Assembly (NCBI GenBank): GCA_009746045.1
Contig: RPFO01000389.1
Coordinates: 2,067,638-2,131,637 of the forward strand
Length of the DNA stretch: 64,000 nt
Direction: 5' to 3'
From: Mesostigma viride
Taxonomy: Eukaryota; Streptophyta; Mesostigmatophyceae; Mesostigmatales; Mesostigmataceae
Below the pieces are notes generated by a model. It had not been told where the DNA came from and ran no database searches. It saw only the letters and a program-made list of their open reading frames with translations. Made by a program: the position numbers and the translations under genes. This document shows, in pieces, positions 39,093 through 50,411 of the stretch (positions are counted from its first letter, which is position 1; the number at the start of each line of letters is the position of its first letter).

Positions 39093-42000
39093 ATTCATGC
39101 CAGCAACCCCCCACATGCATTTATACGTAGCAGCACCCCCCCACATTTATTTATTCATGACAGCACCCCCCCACATTTATTTATTCATGCCAGCAACCCC
39201 CCACATGCATTTATACGTAGGAGCACCCCCCCACATTTAATTATTCATGCCATCACCCCCCCACATTTATTTATTCATGCCAGCAACCCCCACATTTATT
39301 TTTTCATGCCAGCAACCCCCCACATGCATGTATACGTAGCAGCACCCCCCCACATTCATTTATTCATGCCAGCACGCCCCCACATGTAATTATTCATGCC
39401 AGCAACCCCCCACATTTATTTATTCATGCCAGCAACCCCCCACATGTATTGATACGTAGCATCAACCCCCCACATGTATTTATACGTAGCATCACCCCCC
39501 ACATTTATTTATTCATGCCAGCAACGCCCCACATGCATTTATACGTAGCAGCACCCCCCCACATTTATTTATTCATGCCAGCACCCCCCAACATTTATTT
39601 ATTCATGCCAGCAACCCCCCACATGCATTTATACGTAGCAGCACCCCCCCACATTTATTTATTCATGCCAGCAACGCCCCACATTTATTTATTCATGCCA
39701 GCAACCCCCCACATGCATTTATACGTAGCAGCATCCCCCCACATTCATTTATTCATGCCATCACCCCCCACATTTATTTATTCATGCCAGCAACCCCCCA
39801 CATTCATTTATTCATGCCAGCAACCCCCCTGATGCATGTATACGTAGCAGCACCCCCCGCATTCATTTATTCATGCCAGCAACCCCCCACATTTATTTAT
39901 TCATGACAGCACCCCCCCACATTTATTTATTCATGCCAGCAACCCCCCACATGTATTGATACGTAGCAGCACCCCCCCACATGTATTGATACGTAGCATC
40001 ACCCCCCACATTTATTTATTCATGCCAGCAACGCCCAACATGCATTTATACGTAGCAGCACCCCCCCACATTTAATTATTCATGACAGCACCCCCCACAT
40101 TTATTTATTCATGCCAGCAACCCCCCACATGTATTGATATGTAGCATCACCCCCCCACATTTATTTATTCATGCCATCACCCCCCCACATTCATTTATTC
40201 ATGCCAGCAACCCCCCCACATTTATTTATTCATGCCAGCAACCCCCCACATTTAATTATTCATGACAGCAACGCCCCACATTCATTTATTCATGCCAGCA
40301 ACCCCCAACATTTAATTATTCATGCCAGCACGCCCCCACATTTATTTATTCATGCCAGCACCCCCCACATGCATTTATTCATGCCAGCAACCCCCCACAT
40401 GCATTTATACGTAGCAGCACCCCCCCACATTTATTTATTCATGCCATCACCCCCCCACATTTATTTATTCATGCCAGCAACCCCCCCACATTTAATTATT
40501 CATGCCAGCAACCCCCCACATTTAATTATTCATGACAGCACCCCCCCACATTTATTTATTCATGCCAGCACCCCCCCCACATTTATTTATTCATGCCAGC
40601 AACCCCCCACATTTATTTATACGTAGCAGCACCCCCCACATTTAATAATTCATGCCATCACCCCCCACATTAAATTATTCATGCCATCACCCCCCCCACA
40701 TTAAATTATTCATGCCATCACCCCCCACATTCATTTATTATTCATGCCAGCAACCCCCCACATGCATTTATACGTAGCAGCACCCCCCCACATTTATTTA
40801 TTCATGACAGCACCCCCCCACATTTATTTATTCATGCCAGCAACCCCCCACATGCATTTATACGTAGGAGCACCCCCCCACATTTAATTATTCATGCCAT
40901 CACCCCCCCACATTCATTTATTCATGCCAGCAACCCCCCACATTTATTTTTTCATGCCAGCAACCCCCACATGCATGTATACGTAGCAGCACCCCCCCAC
41001 ATTCATTTATTCATGCCAGCACGCCCCCACATGTAATTATTCATGCCAGCAACCCCCCACATTTAATTATTCATGACAGCACCCCCCCACATTTATTTAT
41101 TCATGCCAGCAACCCCCCACATGTATTGATACGTAGCATCAACCCCCCACATGTATTTATACGTAGCATCACCCCCCCACATTTATTTATTCATGCCAGC
41201 AACGCCCCACATGCATTTATACGTAGCAGCACCCCCCCACATTTTTTTATTCATGCCAGCACCCCCCAACATTTATTTATTCATGCCAGCAACCCCCCAC
41301 ATGCATTTATACGTAGCAGCACCCCCCCACATTTATTTATTCATGCCAGCAACGCCCCACATTTATTTATTCATGCCAGCAACCCCCCACATGCATTTAT
41401 ACGTAGCAGCATCCCCCCACATTCATTTATTCATGCCATCACCCCCCACATTTATTTATTCATGCCAGCAACCCCCCACATTCATTTATTCATGCCAGCA
41501 ACCCCCCTCATGCATGTATACGTAGCAGCACCCCCCCGCATTCATTTATTCATGCCAGCAACCCCCCACATTTATTTATTCATGACAGCACCCCCCCACA
41601 TTTATTTATTCATGCCAGCAACCCCCCACATGTATTGATACGTAGCAGCACCCCCCCACATGTATTGATACGTAGCATCACCCCCACATTTATTTATTCA
41701 TGCCAGCAACGCCCAACATGCATTTATACGTAGCAGCACCCCCCCACATTTAATTATTCATGACAGCACCCCCCCACATTTATTTATTCATGCCAGCAAC
41801 CCCCACATGTATTGATATGTAGCATCACCCCCCACATTTATTTATTCATGCCATCACCCCCCGCATTCATTTATTCATGCCAGCAACCCCCCACATTTAT
41901 TTTTTCATGCCAGCAACCCCCCACATTTAATTATTCATGACAGCACCCCCCCACATTCATTTATTCATGCCAGCAACCCCCAACATTTAATTATTCATGC

Positions 42001-43688
42001 CAGCAACCCCCCACATTTAATTATTCATGCCAGCACCCCCCCACATGCATTTATTCATGCCAGCAACCCCCCACATGCATTTATACGTAGCAGCACCCCC
42101 CACATTTATTTATTCATGCCATCACCCCCCCACATTTATTTATTCATGCCATCACCCCCCCACATTTAATTATTCATGCCAGCAACCCCCCACATTTAAT
42201 TATTCATGACAGCACCCCCCCACATTTATTTATTCATGCCAGCACCCCCCCCACATTTATTTATTCATGCCAGCAACCCCCCACATTTATTTATACGTAG
42301 CAGCACCCCCCACATTTAATAATTCATGCCATCACCCCCCCACATTAAATTATTCATGCCATCACCCCCCCCACATTAAATTATTCATGCCATCACCCCC
42401 CCACATTCATTTATTCATGCCAGCAACCCCCCACATGCATTTATACGTAGCAGCACCCCCCCACATTTATTTATTCATGACAGCACCCCCCCACATTTAT
42501 TTATTCATGCCAGCAACCCCCCACATGCATTTATACGTAGGAGCACCCCCCCACATTTAATTATTCATGCCATCACCCCCCCACATTCATTTATTCATGC
42601 CAGCAACCCCCCACATTTATTTTTTCATGCCAGCAACCCCCCACATGCATGTATACGTAGCAGCACCCCCCCACATTCATTTATTCATGCCAGCACGCCC
42701 CCACATGTAATTATTCATGCCAGCAACCCCCCACATTTATTTATTCATGCCAGCAACCCCCCACATGTATTGATACGTAGCATCAACCCCCCACATGTAT
42801 TTATACGTAGCATCACCCCCCACATTCATTTATTCATGCCAGCAACGCCCCACATGCATTTATACGTAGCAGCACCCCCCCACATTTATTTATTCATGCC
42901 AGCACCCCCCAACATTTATTTATTCATGCCAGCAACCCCCCACATGCATTTATACGTAGCAGCACCCCCCCACATTTATTTATTCATGCCAGCAACGCCC
43001 CACATTTATTTATTCATGCCAGCAACCCCCCACATGCATTTATACGTAGCAGCATCCCCCCACATTCATTTATTCATGCCATTACCCCCCCACATTTATT
43101 TATTCATGCCAGCAACCCCCCACATTCATTTATTCATGCCAGCAACCCCCTCATGCATGTATACGTAGCAGCACCCCCCCGCATTCATTTATTCATGCCA
43201 GCACGCCCCCACATTTAATTATTCATGACAGCACCCCCCCACATTTATTTATTCATGCCAGCAACCCCCCACATGTATTGATACGTAGCAGCACCCCCCC
43301 ACATGTATTTATACGTAGCATCACCCCCCACATTTATTTATTCATGCCAGCAACGCCCAACATGCATTTATACGTAGCAGCACCCCCCACATTTAATTAT
43401 TCATGACAGCACCCCCCCACATTTATTTATTCATGCCAGCAACCCCCCACATGTATTGATATGTAGCATCACCCCCCCACATTTATTTATTCATGCCAGC
43501 AATGCCCCACATTCATTTATTCATGCCAGCAACCCCCCCACATTTATTTATTCATGCCAGCAACCCCCCACATTTAATTATTCATGACAGCACCCCCCCA
43601 CATTCATTTATTCATGCCAGCAACCCCCAACATTTAATTATTCATGCCAGCACGCCCCCACATTTATTTATTCATGCCAGCACCCCCC
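39093..43688 (+). repeat. 30-bp minisatellite with ~1.65-kb higher-order repeat
   Basis: About 153 units. Marker variants recur at a fixed distance: TACGTAGGAGCAC at 39214, 40861 and 42534 (1647, 1673 bp); TAATAATTCATGCC at 40643 and 42317 (1674 bp). About 55 units make one higher-order repeat. C-run lengths differ between otherwise identical units. Confidence 0.93.
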
Positions 43689-44392
43689 TGTAACGACTAA
43701 AAAATGTTGTGTTTGCAACAGCCTCAGTATCAACATTAGCGTGAAAAGATCTTTATACCTGGGTTGGAGTCGCGACAGATAACTTCACGTCCAGAGAAGC
43801 AATGAAGATGGATCTTCAACAGTTAAGGGAATGAGTCCCCACCCTTGTTAGACACAACAGACAAGTTATATCCAAGTCGACTATCTGTTGAAGTTATAGT
43901 TGACTTTTGGCAAGGGTTGTTTGATTGATGAAACAAGGAAACCCTTGAATTACACCATAGCTTTAGCTCTCACGTACGCACACATGCACGGCCGCCCAAA
44001 ACAGGATAAAAGTCATCGTGCACGCAGCATCCATCCAACCCTAACCCGGAAGGACCAATCAAAAGTGAGGATCACTCAAGATAAGATCTTAACCTCCGAA
44101 TCCTCCACACAACACAAAGCCAGCACATACGAAATCTCAATGACCTGGAACCAAATCCACCAGGTACAACGGTACTGCAGAGAATCTATGACTGACTAAA
44201 CAACACCATGCAAAGTACCCTACGTGGATCAGGCCACGACCAATGAGGGTAGAACAATAGATTCGACAGATCTCAGCAGGCCCAATATCTATCAGACGTC
44301 GAAGCCTCCTAACTTCTCAAATAATTGTCCTAAAGAACTCATAATAAGATTCAACAGTAGGAAAACTTTGGATGTAACATTTGGTTGTTACA
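43689..44392 (-). repeat. 3' LTR of the chromovirus
   Basis: 704 bp; on the minus strand starts TGTAACAACC and ends GTCGTTACA. Matches 52407-53108 except for a few bases (one extra A in AAAAAATG, one in CCCAAAACAGG). Confidence 0.95.
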
Positions 44393-44404
44393 TATCTCCC
44401 CCTC
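44393..44404 (-). promoter_or_regulatory. Polypurine tract of the chromovirus
   Basis: Minus strand GAGGGGGAGATA directly abuts the TGTAAC start of the 3' LTR, as expected for the plus-strand primer site. Confidence 0.85.
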
Positions 44405-44699
44405 AAGACAGGAACTCCCAGTTCCTAGAAGCCAAGAAGAATAAAACAACAACCTCCACAAAACAACACAACAATAAACAGGAAGTCCACCACCTCTTGG
44501 GACAAGCAAGTGGGTTTTTACATCCCCAAAGGGCCTCCTATCTCAGTATCATCTGATCATGTCAACCCTGAATAAGACAAATTCACCCACAGATGAAATG
44601 TCATCAAGTGACTAACACACAGGCAACCATGCCTGGATAATACAACTGCAAAGCTACCATGAACTCAGAACTGTCATTGCTGGAAATCTGGACTGGACA
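44405..44699. other. Chromovirus 3' untranslated region
   Basis: Between ORF3 and the polypurine tract. A-rich on the plus strand; no coding signal seen. Confidence 0.6.
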
Positions 44700-46031
44700 T
44701 CAGAACTGGTCGCCTCCATTCTGGATCCCCACCTCACTCCACAGCCCATCTCCAACCATCCTGGAACCCTTCACAGAGTGAACCAATCCCCCTTCTTCAT
44801 ATCCTTCCCCTCGTTCCAAACACTGGGAAATGCTCCACCATGGACACCAGATCTGGCCAGTTCCTGCTGACCTGAATATCCAAGCAGGTCTCAGCAGCCT
44901 TGCCCAACTCAGCTGAAAACCTACTGCACTGGGCAGGGTAGGACAGAGTGACCACAGCCTGTCGGAGGGGATCGAAGACCCAGCCACTGGCAGTCTTATG
45001 GCGACATAGCCAGCTGCTATAGGCCCACCACAGCTGTAGAAAGGCCTTGATAGGCCCCCACCTGGCGCCCAAGATGGGTACCAGCACCCTCAAAGGTGTG
45101 AGCCTGGCCCTCAGCTCGTTAGGGAACTTTGGTAACTGCAGCCCCACAAAGACTGTGCTGTCCTTTGTGGAAAACAAGACATCACAGAGCAGTTGGACGA
45201 CGGAGTAAGGTCAAACTCTCCCTGCTTGACAGCCTGCTCAAGTAGCTCAGTGTAGGTCTGGGAATATCCAACTGGCTTGAGCCCTGCAAAGGCGAGTCTC
45301 AGGTCACTGGGCAGAGCCTCCATCAAGTCCTGGCCCTCCACCGGCCTCATGTCAAACGAAGGCCACGGGTACACTGCAAAGACGGTGTGCATAATGTAAG
45401 CCACCATAGGTGACCCAATCTCACAGAGACTGGGGGGCAGACAGTCAAGGGCCAACTCTACCATACCCTCAGGTACTAGTTCACCCTCCTCCACCACTGT
45501 CTGATCCAATGCCTGCATGGCTGTGTACAAGGATTTACACCACTCGCACTGTCCAGGAGCACAATTACGGTGGTCCAAGAACTGCTCCACCTGTTTTGTT
45601 GGGACAGCTGACCTGGGCAAGTGTACCACCACCTTAGGGGGTGGAGGAGCCTCCGTAGGAGAGGGGACTGAGACCACCGGGGTGGGGATAGCCTCCTGAG
45701 CTACTGGAGCCTCAGAAACTGCAGGCACAGCAGAACCCACAGTTGGAATGTGCCCAGCCCTCAAGTGTTCTGCCATCTGAGTAACCAGACCCTCCACATT
45801 AATCAACCTGGTTATCAAGGCCCCGTGACGCTGCTCGTGCCGTTGCTGATCATGTACCATACGCTGGAACAGATTGAGAAAATGGGCTTCCACAAACCCA
45901 GCGTCTTCCTGGATCGAAGGGCCCGTGGCTCTGGGGCCAGCGTAGTCGTGCTGAAAGACATACGTAGCCCTCACGTCCTCTTGGGTTCGTGCAGGTGGCC
46001 TGGGTGTCCCCTCAGGATGGGAGTCGGCCAT
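44700..46031 (-). pseudogene. ORF3 downstream of pol in the chromovirus, unknown function
   Basis: Starts ATG 46031 (MADSHPEGTPRPPARTQED), about 50 bp after the pol stop. Visible parts: a helical/coiled-coil stretch (FLNLFQRMVHDQQRHEQRH, LITRLINVEGLVTQM), a Pro-rich linker, CAPGQCEWCKSLYTAMQALD with a C-x5-C-x2-C cluster, a hydrophobic ordered region (GSPMVAYIMHTVFAVYPWP), and after a frame change near 45180 LQLPKFPNELRARLTPLRVL and FLQLWWAYSSWLCRHKTAS. A second frame change near 44820 precedes the end. It sits in the env position but shows no signal peptide or membrane anchor. I do not recognise the family. Confidence 0.6.
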
Positions 46032-46079
46032 GGCTGGCAACCACAGACACAAAACACCAAAAAGAGGTGTTAGCAGTGC

Positions 46080-46580
46080 TCACTGGGAGCTATGAAGGGG
46101 AGCACACCGCTCAGAGCCCATGACATACCACTCAGGCAAGGTGATACCATGACGCTGACAATACTCTAGTACAGCAGAGTGACTGTTGGTGAGATCAGAC
46201 AACCACAGCCACGTAGCAGTCACCTCTAGCTCTCCCTTCCAGTGTACCTTAAACTGCAACTGTTTGGTACGACCTTTCCCCTTCACCCTGTGAGCCAACA
46301 ACCGCTCCACTTCATAGATCTTCTCCCCCTCAGAATCCAATTCATAAGGCAAAGGGGCAGACAATCTGCCTGGTAAGGTGTTGCGCCTGTACAGCTTCAG
46401 CTGGGCTAGGTGAAAAATATTATTCCTGAGCTTCCAGTGAGAAGGCACTTGGACCTGGACCACTGTACCATAGTGGAAGGTTGCCAACACTGGGTAAGGA
46501 CCCAACCAGAGTGGTTGCAGTTTCCTGCATTGCTCCTTCTCAGGCAGCACTCTGTTGGCTTCCAACACACCAAGTCCCCA
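46080..46580 (-). pseudogene. Integrase C-terminus and chromodomain, chromovirus
   Basis: Contains the GPY/F block (PLWLGPYPVLATFHYG) followed by IFHLAQLKLYRRN and a chromodomain: YEVERLLAHRVKGKGRTKQL, FKVHWKGELEVTATW, LSDLTNSHSAVLEYCQRHG. Aromatic cage candidates Tyr, Trp and Trp are present. Chromodomains of chromoviruses bind methylated histone H3 and guide integration. The frame is shifted from the upstream integrase part near 46580. Confidence 0.85.
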
Positions 46581-47154
46581 GGAGCTACAAAGGAATGACT
46601 GGCCACCGTTTGCTGCCAGGCGTTAGTCAGGTACTTGTCCTGTGTCCTCAACAGCTGGGTAGCCACAATGCTGTGAGCCTCCTGGAAGGAAGCCAACAAC
46701 TGCTGGACTGAACCAAGACGTCGCTGGAAAGGGCCTTCAGCGTCTCTGTCAGGCAGTTCCAAGTCGAATGGTGTCAAGGGACACTGGCCATTGCAGATCA
46801 CGAAGGGGGACATCTGGTGAGGAGCCAGAGGAGAGTTGTTGATTGCGAACTCTATGAAAGGTAGCTTCTTGTCCCAGTCCTTGTTGTCGTGGTACAATAG
46901 TGCTTTTGACACTCCCTGACAATTCTGTTCATCCTCTCCACCGCCCCAGTACTGGCACACCTGTATGCCACACCGAATGCCAGCTTAGTGTCTAGGATGT
47001 CAAAGAATGACTTCCAAAACCCTGACAGCCAAAGGGGGTCCTGATCAGTGATGATCACTCTAGGCATGCCGTGCAGACGGTAGATCTCCTTCATAAACAA
47101 ATCCACACACTGTGCAGCGGTGAGATGAGTATTGCAAGGAATCAGATGGCACAT
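46406..47154 (-). pseudogene. Integrase core, chromovirus (frameshifted)
   Basis: After the pol frame breaks at 47142, the core continues: MCHLIPCNTHLTAAQCVDLF, MPRVIITDQDPLW (second catalytic Asp), GVAYRCASTGAVERMNRIV (catalytic Glu). After a further frame change near 46930 it gives LPFIEFAINNSPLAPHQMSP. The first Asp (VTMDFICGLP) lies in the main pol frame. Two frameshifts in 250 codons. Confidence 0.85.
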
Positions 47155-50100
47155 CCTGGAAGCCTGTCCATGACCACAAGGATCCTGTCATTGCCACCAT
47201 CTGACATGGGAAGACCACAGATAAAATCCATAGTCACACTGATCCAAGGGCGCAGGGGAATGGGCATAGCCATGGGAAAGATGGGCGTGGCTTGGTTCCT
47301 GACCTTATTTCTCTGGCAGGAGTCACAAGAATCCACATAGGCCTTAACATCCTGATAAAGGCCAGGCCACCAAAACCTCTGCTGCACCTCATGAAGTAGC
47401 TTAGCATAACCAGGATGACACGCAGTCACATCGTCATGGAAACAATGTAACACTGTGGGAATGGCCATCTCAGGCACATACACTTTTCTAGTCACCGTGT
47501 GCTCTGCATCATGAGTGTGAACATACAGAACGCCCTCCCAGTATTCTACAGGTCTATTGCCAAAGTTGCCCCTCTGGATAGCTGCAGTAGCCATGTCCTC
47601 CGTCTTGGTGAAGGCCTTGATGACGTCCAGCAGGGAAATATTTAAAGGATTAGGCAACACCAGGTCCTTGTCAGGTCCCAGGGGCTGCATCTGCATCTCC
47701 TCTTCCTGCCCAGGGCTAGCCACCAACTGCTTGGATGAGACAGTAGTAGCTATAGGCCCTTTTGACCTTGCCATCACCTGAGAGGCCAACACCTTGGACC
47801 GGCCTACCAACACAGGGTCCATGACCCACTTCCTGGGCCTACCTCTGCTGCGCCTAGCAGGGCCTCCCTCACCTGGCTGCACTGTGGGAGTGGGCACCAC
47901 ACCTTCAGGACTTCTCCTAAGACTGTCAGACAGTGACTGGACACCCTCCTGGACGCCTGTCAACTCTGGGACAGAGCCCTGGTCGATGAGCATCACGGGA
48001 CCACCGTTATTCCCTACAGGTGGTGTCAACAGTTGAGAAACCTTCTGGTTGTTGGCCTGAGCTCTAGTCAAGGCTCCACACTCTACCACAGAAATCAGGG
48101 CAGCACAGATGTCCAAGTCCTCATGAAAACTTCCCATCAAATCCCTCCTCCTGGACAGGGCGTCAGGCACCACATTCTGCGTACCAGGAATGTACCTCAC
48201 AGAGAAAGGTCCAAACCCCCCCAGGAACTCCATCCATCCAGCCATCCTCTTACTCATCCGGGTCTGTTCCAACACATGTACCAAGGGCCTGTGGTCAGTC
48301 ATCAGGGTAATAGACTCGTTGCCCTGCCCATCCTTGGCGCTGCTGGCCACAGAAAACTGGCCCCCTTCAGTAGGTGTTCCCACTTGTGACAGGCCACCAC
48401 CAATCCCACAGCTCTGCTCATGAACAGGGTAGTTACGTTCTGCAGACGTCATACTCCTGGACATGTATTCCACTGGTTGAGGGCCCTTACCATGATCTTG
48501 CATTAGTACTGCACCAATAGCACCCTGTGAGGCATCAGACCTAACCTGGTATGGCAAGTCTGGGTTGGGGCCCACCAACAAGGGAGCAGTGGTAAGCTTC
48601 TGCTTCAACACATCAAAAGCTTGCTGGCATGCTGCAGTCCACTCAAAGGGAACATCCTTCTTGAGCAGGGCTAACAGGGGACCAGAGATGGCCGCCATGT
48701 CAGGGATGAACCGTCGGTACCAGCCCACCAGGCCCAGAAAGGATCTGACATCCTGAGCTGACTTCAACACAGGCCACTCCAAAACAGCAGAGACCTTGCT
48801 GGCCTCAGGAGTCATACCTGCAGCGCTCAGCTGGTAGCCCAGAAACTTCACCTCTTGGCCCCACTCCACCTTGGACCTCTTCACCGACAGATGATACTGA
48901 TGGATCACCTTAAGGACCTCCTCCACGTTCTCCAGGTGCTCCCTGAAGGTACGAGAGTGTACCAGAATGTCGTCCAGGTAGACGACCACACAAGTCCTGA
49001 AGACCACCCTGGTAGTGTCACACAAGTGGGCAATGTCCTTGAACCTGGGGTTGCGAAGGTCAGGTGAGATCTGGGGCAGGGCATTTCCAGTCAGGTGGCC
49101 AAAGATGGCATTGACAAACATCTGCATAGTGGCAGGACTGTTAGAGGCACCCATGGGCATTACTGTCCACTGGAACTGTCCCCATGGGGTAGAAAAGGCC
49201 GTCTTGGGGATGTCCTCAGTAGCCACCCTGATCTGCCAGAAAGCATGCCTGAGGTCAAACTTGGTAAAGAAGGCAGCTCCTGCAGTCCTCTCCAGCAACT
49301 CATCAATTCTGGGCAGAGGGTACCTGGACTTGACAGTCACCTTGTTCAGTCCCCTCAGGTCAATGCACAACCTCCACCCCCCATCATGCTTGGGTACAAG
49401 CAAACACCCAGAACTGAAAGGACTGTTAGCTGGGAGGATCAGACCAGCCTCCAACAGGCCAATAAGTATGGTCTTCAGCTCTGCCATCTCTGCAGGGCCC
49501 ATCCTGTACATAGGCACAAAAGGAGGACGAGCACCCTCTACCAACTTGATGACATGTGTGATGGGTCCCTCAGGAGGATACTGGGGCATCTTGTCCTCAA
49601 AGATGGCTCCATACCTGTCCAACAAGGCATCATGCTGCTGTTGTTGCTCAGTGGTGACAGTAGAACTGACAGCATTGACAGAATGACCACTAGCAGACTC
49701 AGGTTCATTAGGCACCAAATGCAGGAAAAAGATGTGTTCCACTGGATAGGTGGCCAAATAAGACAGAGTATGCTTGGCAGACCACACATGCTTCAGTAGG
49801 GCAGCCCGTTTCTCCTCCAAAGTCGGCTCTTGATCCACCCCTTTCGCACCTGCTTCCCCTCCCTTGCCATCATTGACAGCTGTCTGTGTGGAACAGCACT
49901 CAGTGGCTGTTCTTCTCCCCCCTGGCAACACACAGGTAGCATCCCACACTGTCCCATCCTTGAACTGGACCACCCTGTCAGGCCAAGAAATAGCAGGATT
50001 GGTGTCAGACAACCATGGGATCCCCAAAATCACATCTGCTGCCGTGAGGGGAATGACATCTGCTGTCACTTCCAAAGTCTGGGATGAACAAACTTGGAAG

Positions 50101-50411
50101 ATGAGCTGCACATAGCCAGGTGAGCAGCTTCTCCTGCCATCAGAATACTGCACCATGACAGGTGTGGGGTGGGCCAACACAGGCAACTTCAACTCCTGCA
50201 CCAAGGATGCAGCAATATAATTACTGCCAGCACCAGAATCAATCATAAACAAGCAAGCTGGCTGAGCCAAGGGGACTGGCACGTTGAGGAGCCTAGCCTG
50301 AAACTTGAGTAAGTGACCTGGTACAGGAGGACCCACAGGGACAGCAGGGTCAGAAGCACCCACAGTGTTCACTGGCCTAACGTCAACAGCAGGCAGGTCA
50401 GACCTGGCCAT
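47142..50411 (-). CDS. Pol: protease, RT, RNase H, integrase zinc domain (chromovirus)
   Basis: A 1,089-residue frame. Protease FMIDSGAGSNYIAASLVQ (about residue 55) with DVILGIPWL; RT with FDLRHAFWQIRVA, FQWTVMPMGASNSPATMQMF, catalytic VVYLDDILVHSR, FLGYQLSAAGMTP; RNase H with QVRSDASQGAIGAVLMQD and LMTDHRPLVHVLEQ; a ~250-residue linker with an AT-hook; and the integrase H2C2 zinc domain (HCFHDDVTACHPGYAKL...CDSCQRNK) and first catalytic Asp. The frame starts ATG 50411, overlapping the gag end by 14 bases, so expression needs a frameshift or reinitiation. An RT loop GNALPQISPDLRNPRFKD precedes YLDD, as in gypsy 1. Confidence 0.93.
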   Translation of the reverse strand: MARSDLPAVDVRPVNTVGASDPAVPVGPPVPGHLLKFQARLLNVPVPLAQPACLFMIDSGAGSNYIAASLVQELKLPVLAHPTPVMVQYSDGRRSCSPGYVQLIFQVCSSQTLEVTADVIPLTAADVILGIPWLSDTNPAISWPDRVVQFKDGTVWDATCVLPGGRRTATECCSTQTAVNDGKGGEAGAKGVDQEPTLEEKRAALLKHVWSAKHTLSYLATYPVEHIFFLHLVPNEPESASGHSVNAVSSTVTTEQQQQHDALLDRYGAIFEDKMPQYPPEGPITHVIKLVEGARPPFVPMYRMGPAEMAELKTILIGLLEAGLILPANSPFSSGCLLVPKHDGGWRLCIDLRGLNKVTVKSRYPLPRIDELLERTAGAAFFTKFDLRHAFWQIRVATEDIPKTAFSTPWGQFQWTVMPMGASNSPATMQMFVNAIFGHLTGNALPQISPDLRNPRFKDIAHLCDTTRVVFRTCVVVYLDDILVHSRTFREHLENVEEVLKVIHQYHLSVKRSKVEWGQEVKFLGYQLSAAGMTPEASKVSAVLEWPVLKSAQDVRSFLGLVGWYRRFIPDMAAISGPLLALLKKDVPFEWTAACQQAFDVLKQKLTTAPLLVGPNPDLPYQVRSDASQGAIGAVLMQDHGKGPQPVEYMSRSMTSAERNYPVHEQSCGIGGGLSQVGTPTEGGQFSVASSAKDGQGNESITLMTDHRPLVHVLEQTRMSKRMAGWMEFLGGFGPFSVRYIPGTQNVVPDALSRRRDLMGSFHEDLDICAALISVVECGALTRAQANNQKVSQLLTPPVGNNGGPVMLIDQGSVPELTGVQEGVQSLSDSLRRSPEGVVPTPTVQPGEGGPARRSRGRPRKWVMDPVLVGRSKVLASQVMARSKGPIATTVSSKQLVASPGQEEEMQMQPLGPDKDLVLPNPLNISLLDVIKAFTKTEDMATAAIQRGNFGNRPVEYWEGVLYVHTHDAEHTVTRKVYVPEMAIPTVLHCFHDDVTACHPGYAKLLHEVQQRFWWPGLYQDVKAYVDSCDSCQRNKVRNQATPIFPMAMPIPLRPWISVTMDFICGLPMSDGGNDRILVVMDRLPGCAI
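47826..47865 (-). other. AT-hook motif in the pol linker of the chromovirus
   Basis: ARRSRGRPRKWV has the GRP core flanked by Arg/Lys, the AT-hook signature that binds the minor groove of AT-rich DNA. It lies between RNase H and the integrase zinc domain. Confidence 0.65.

Noticed and set aside
36224-43688. CRISPR-like regular repeats
   Set aside because: There are no unique spacers; the 30-bp units are contiguous variants of one minisatellite in a eukaryotic context.
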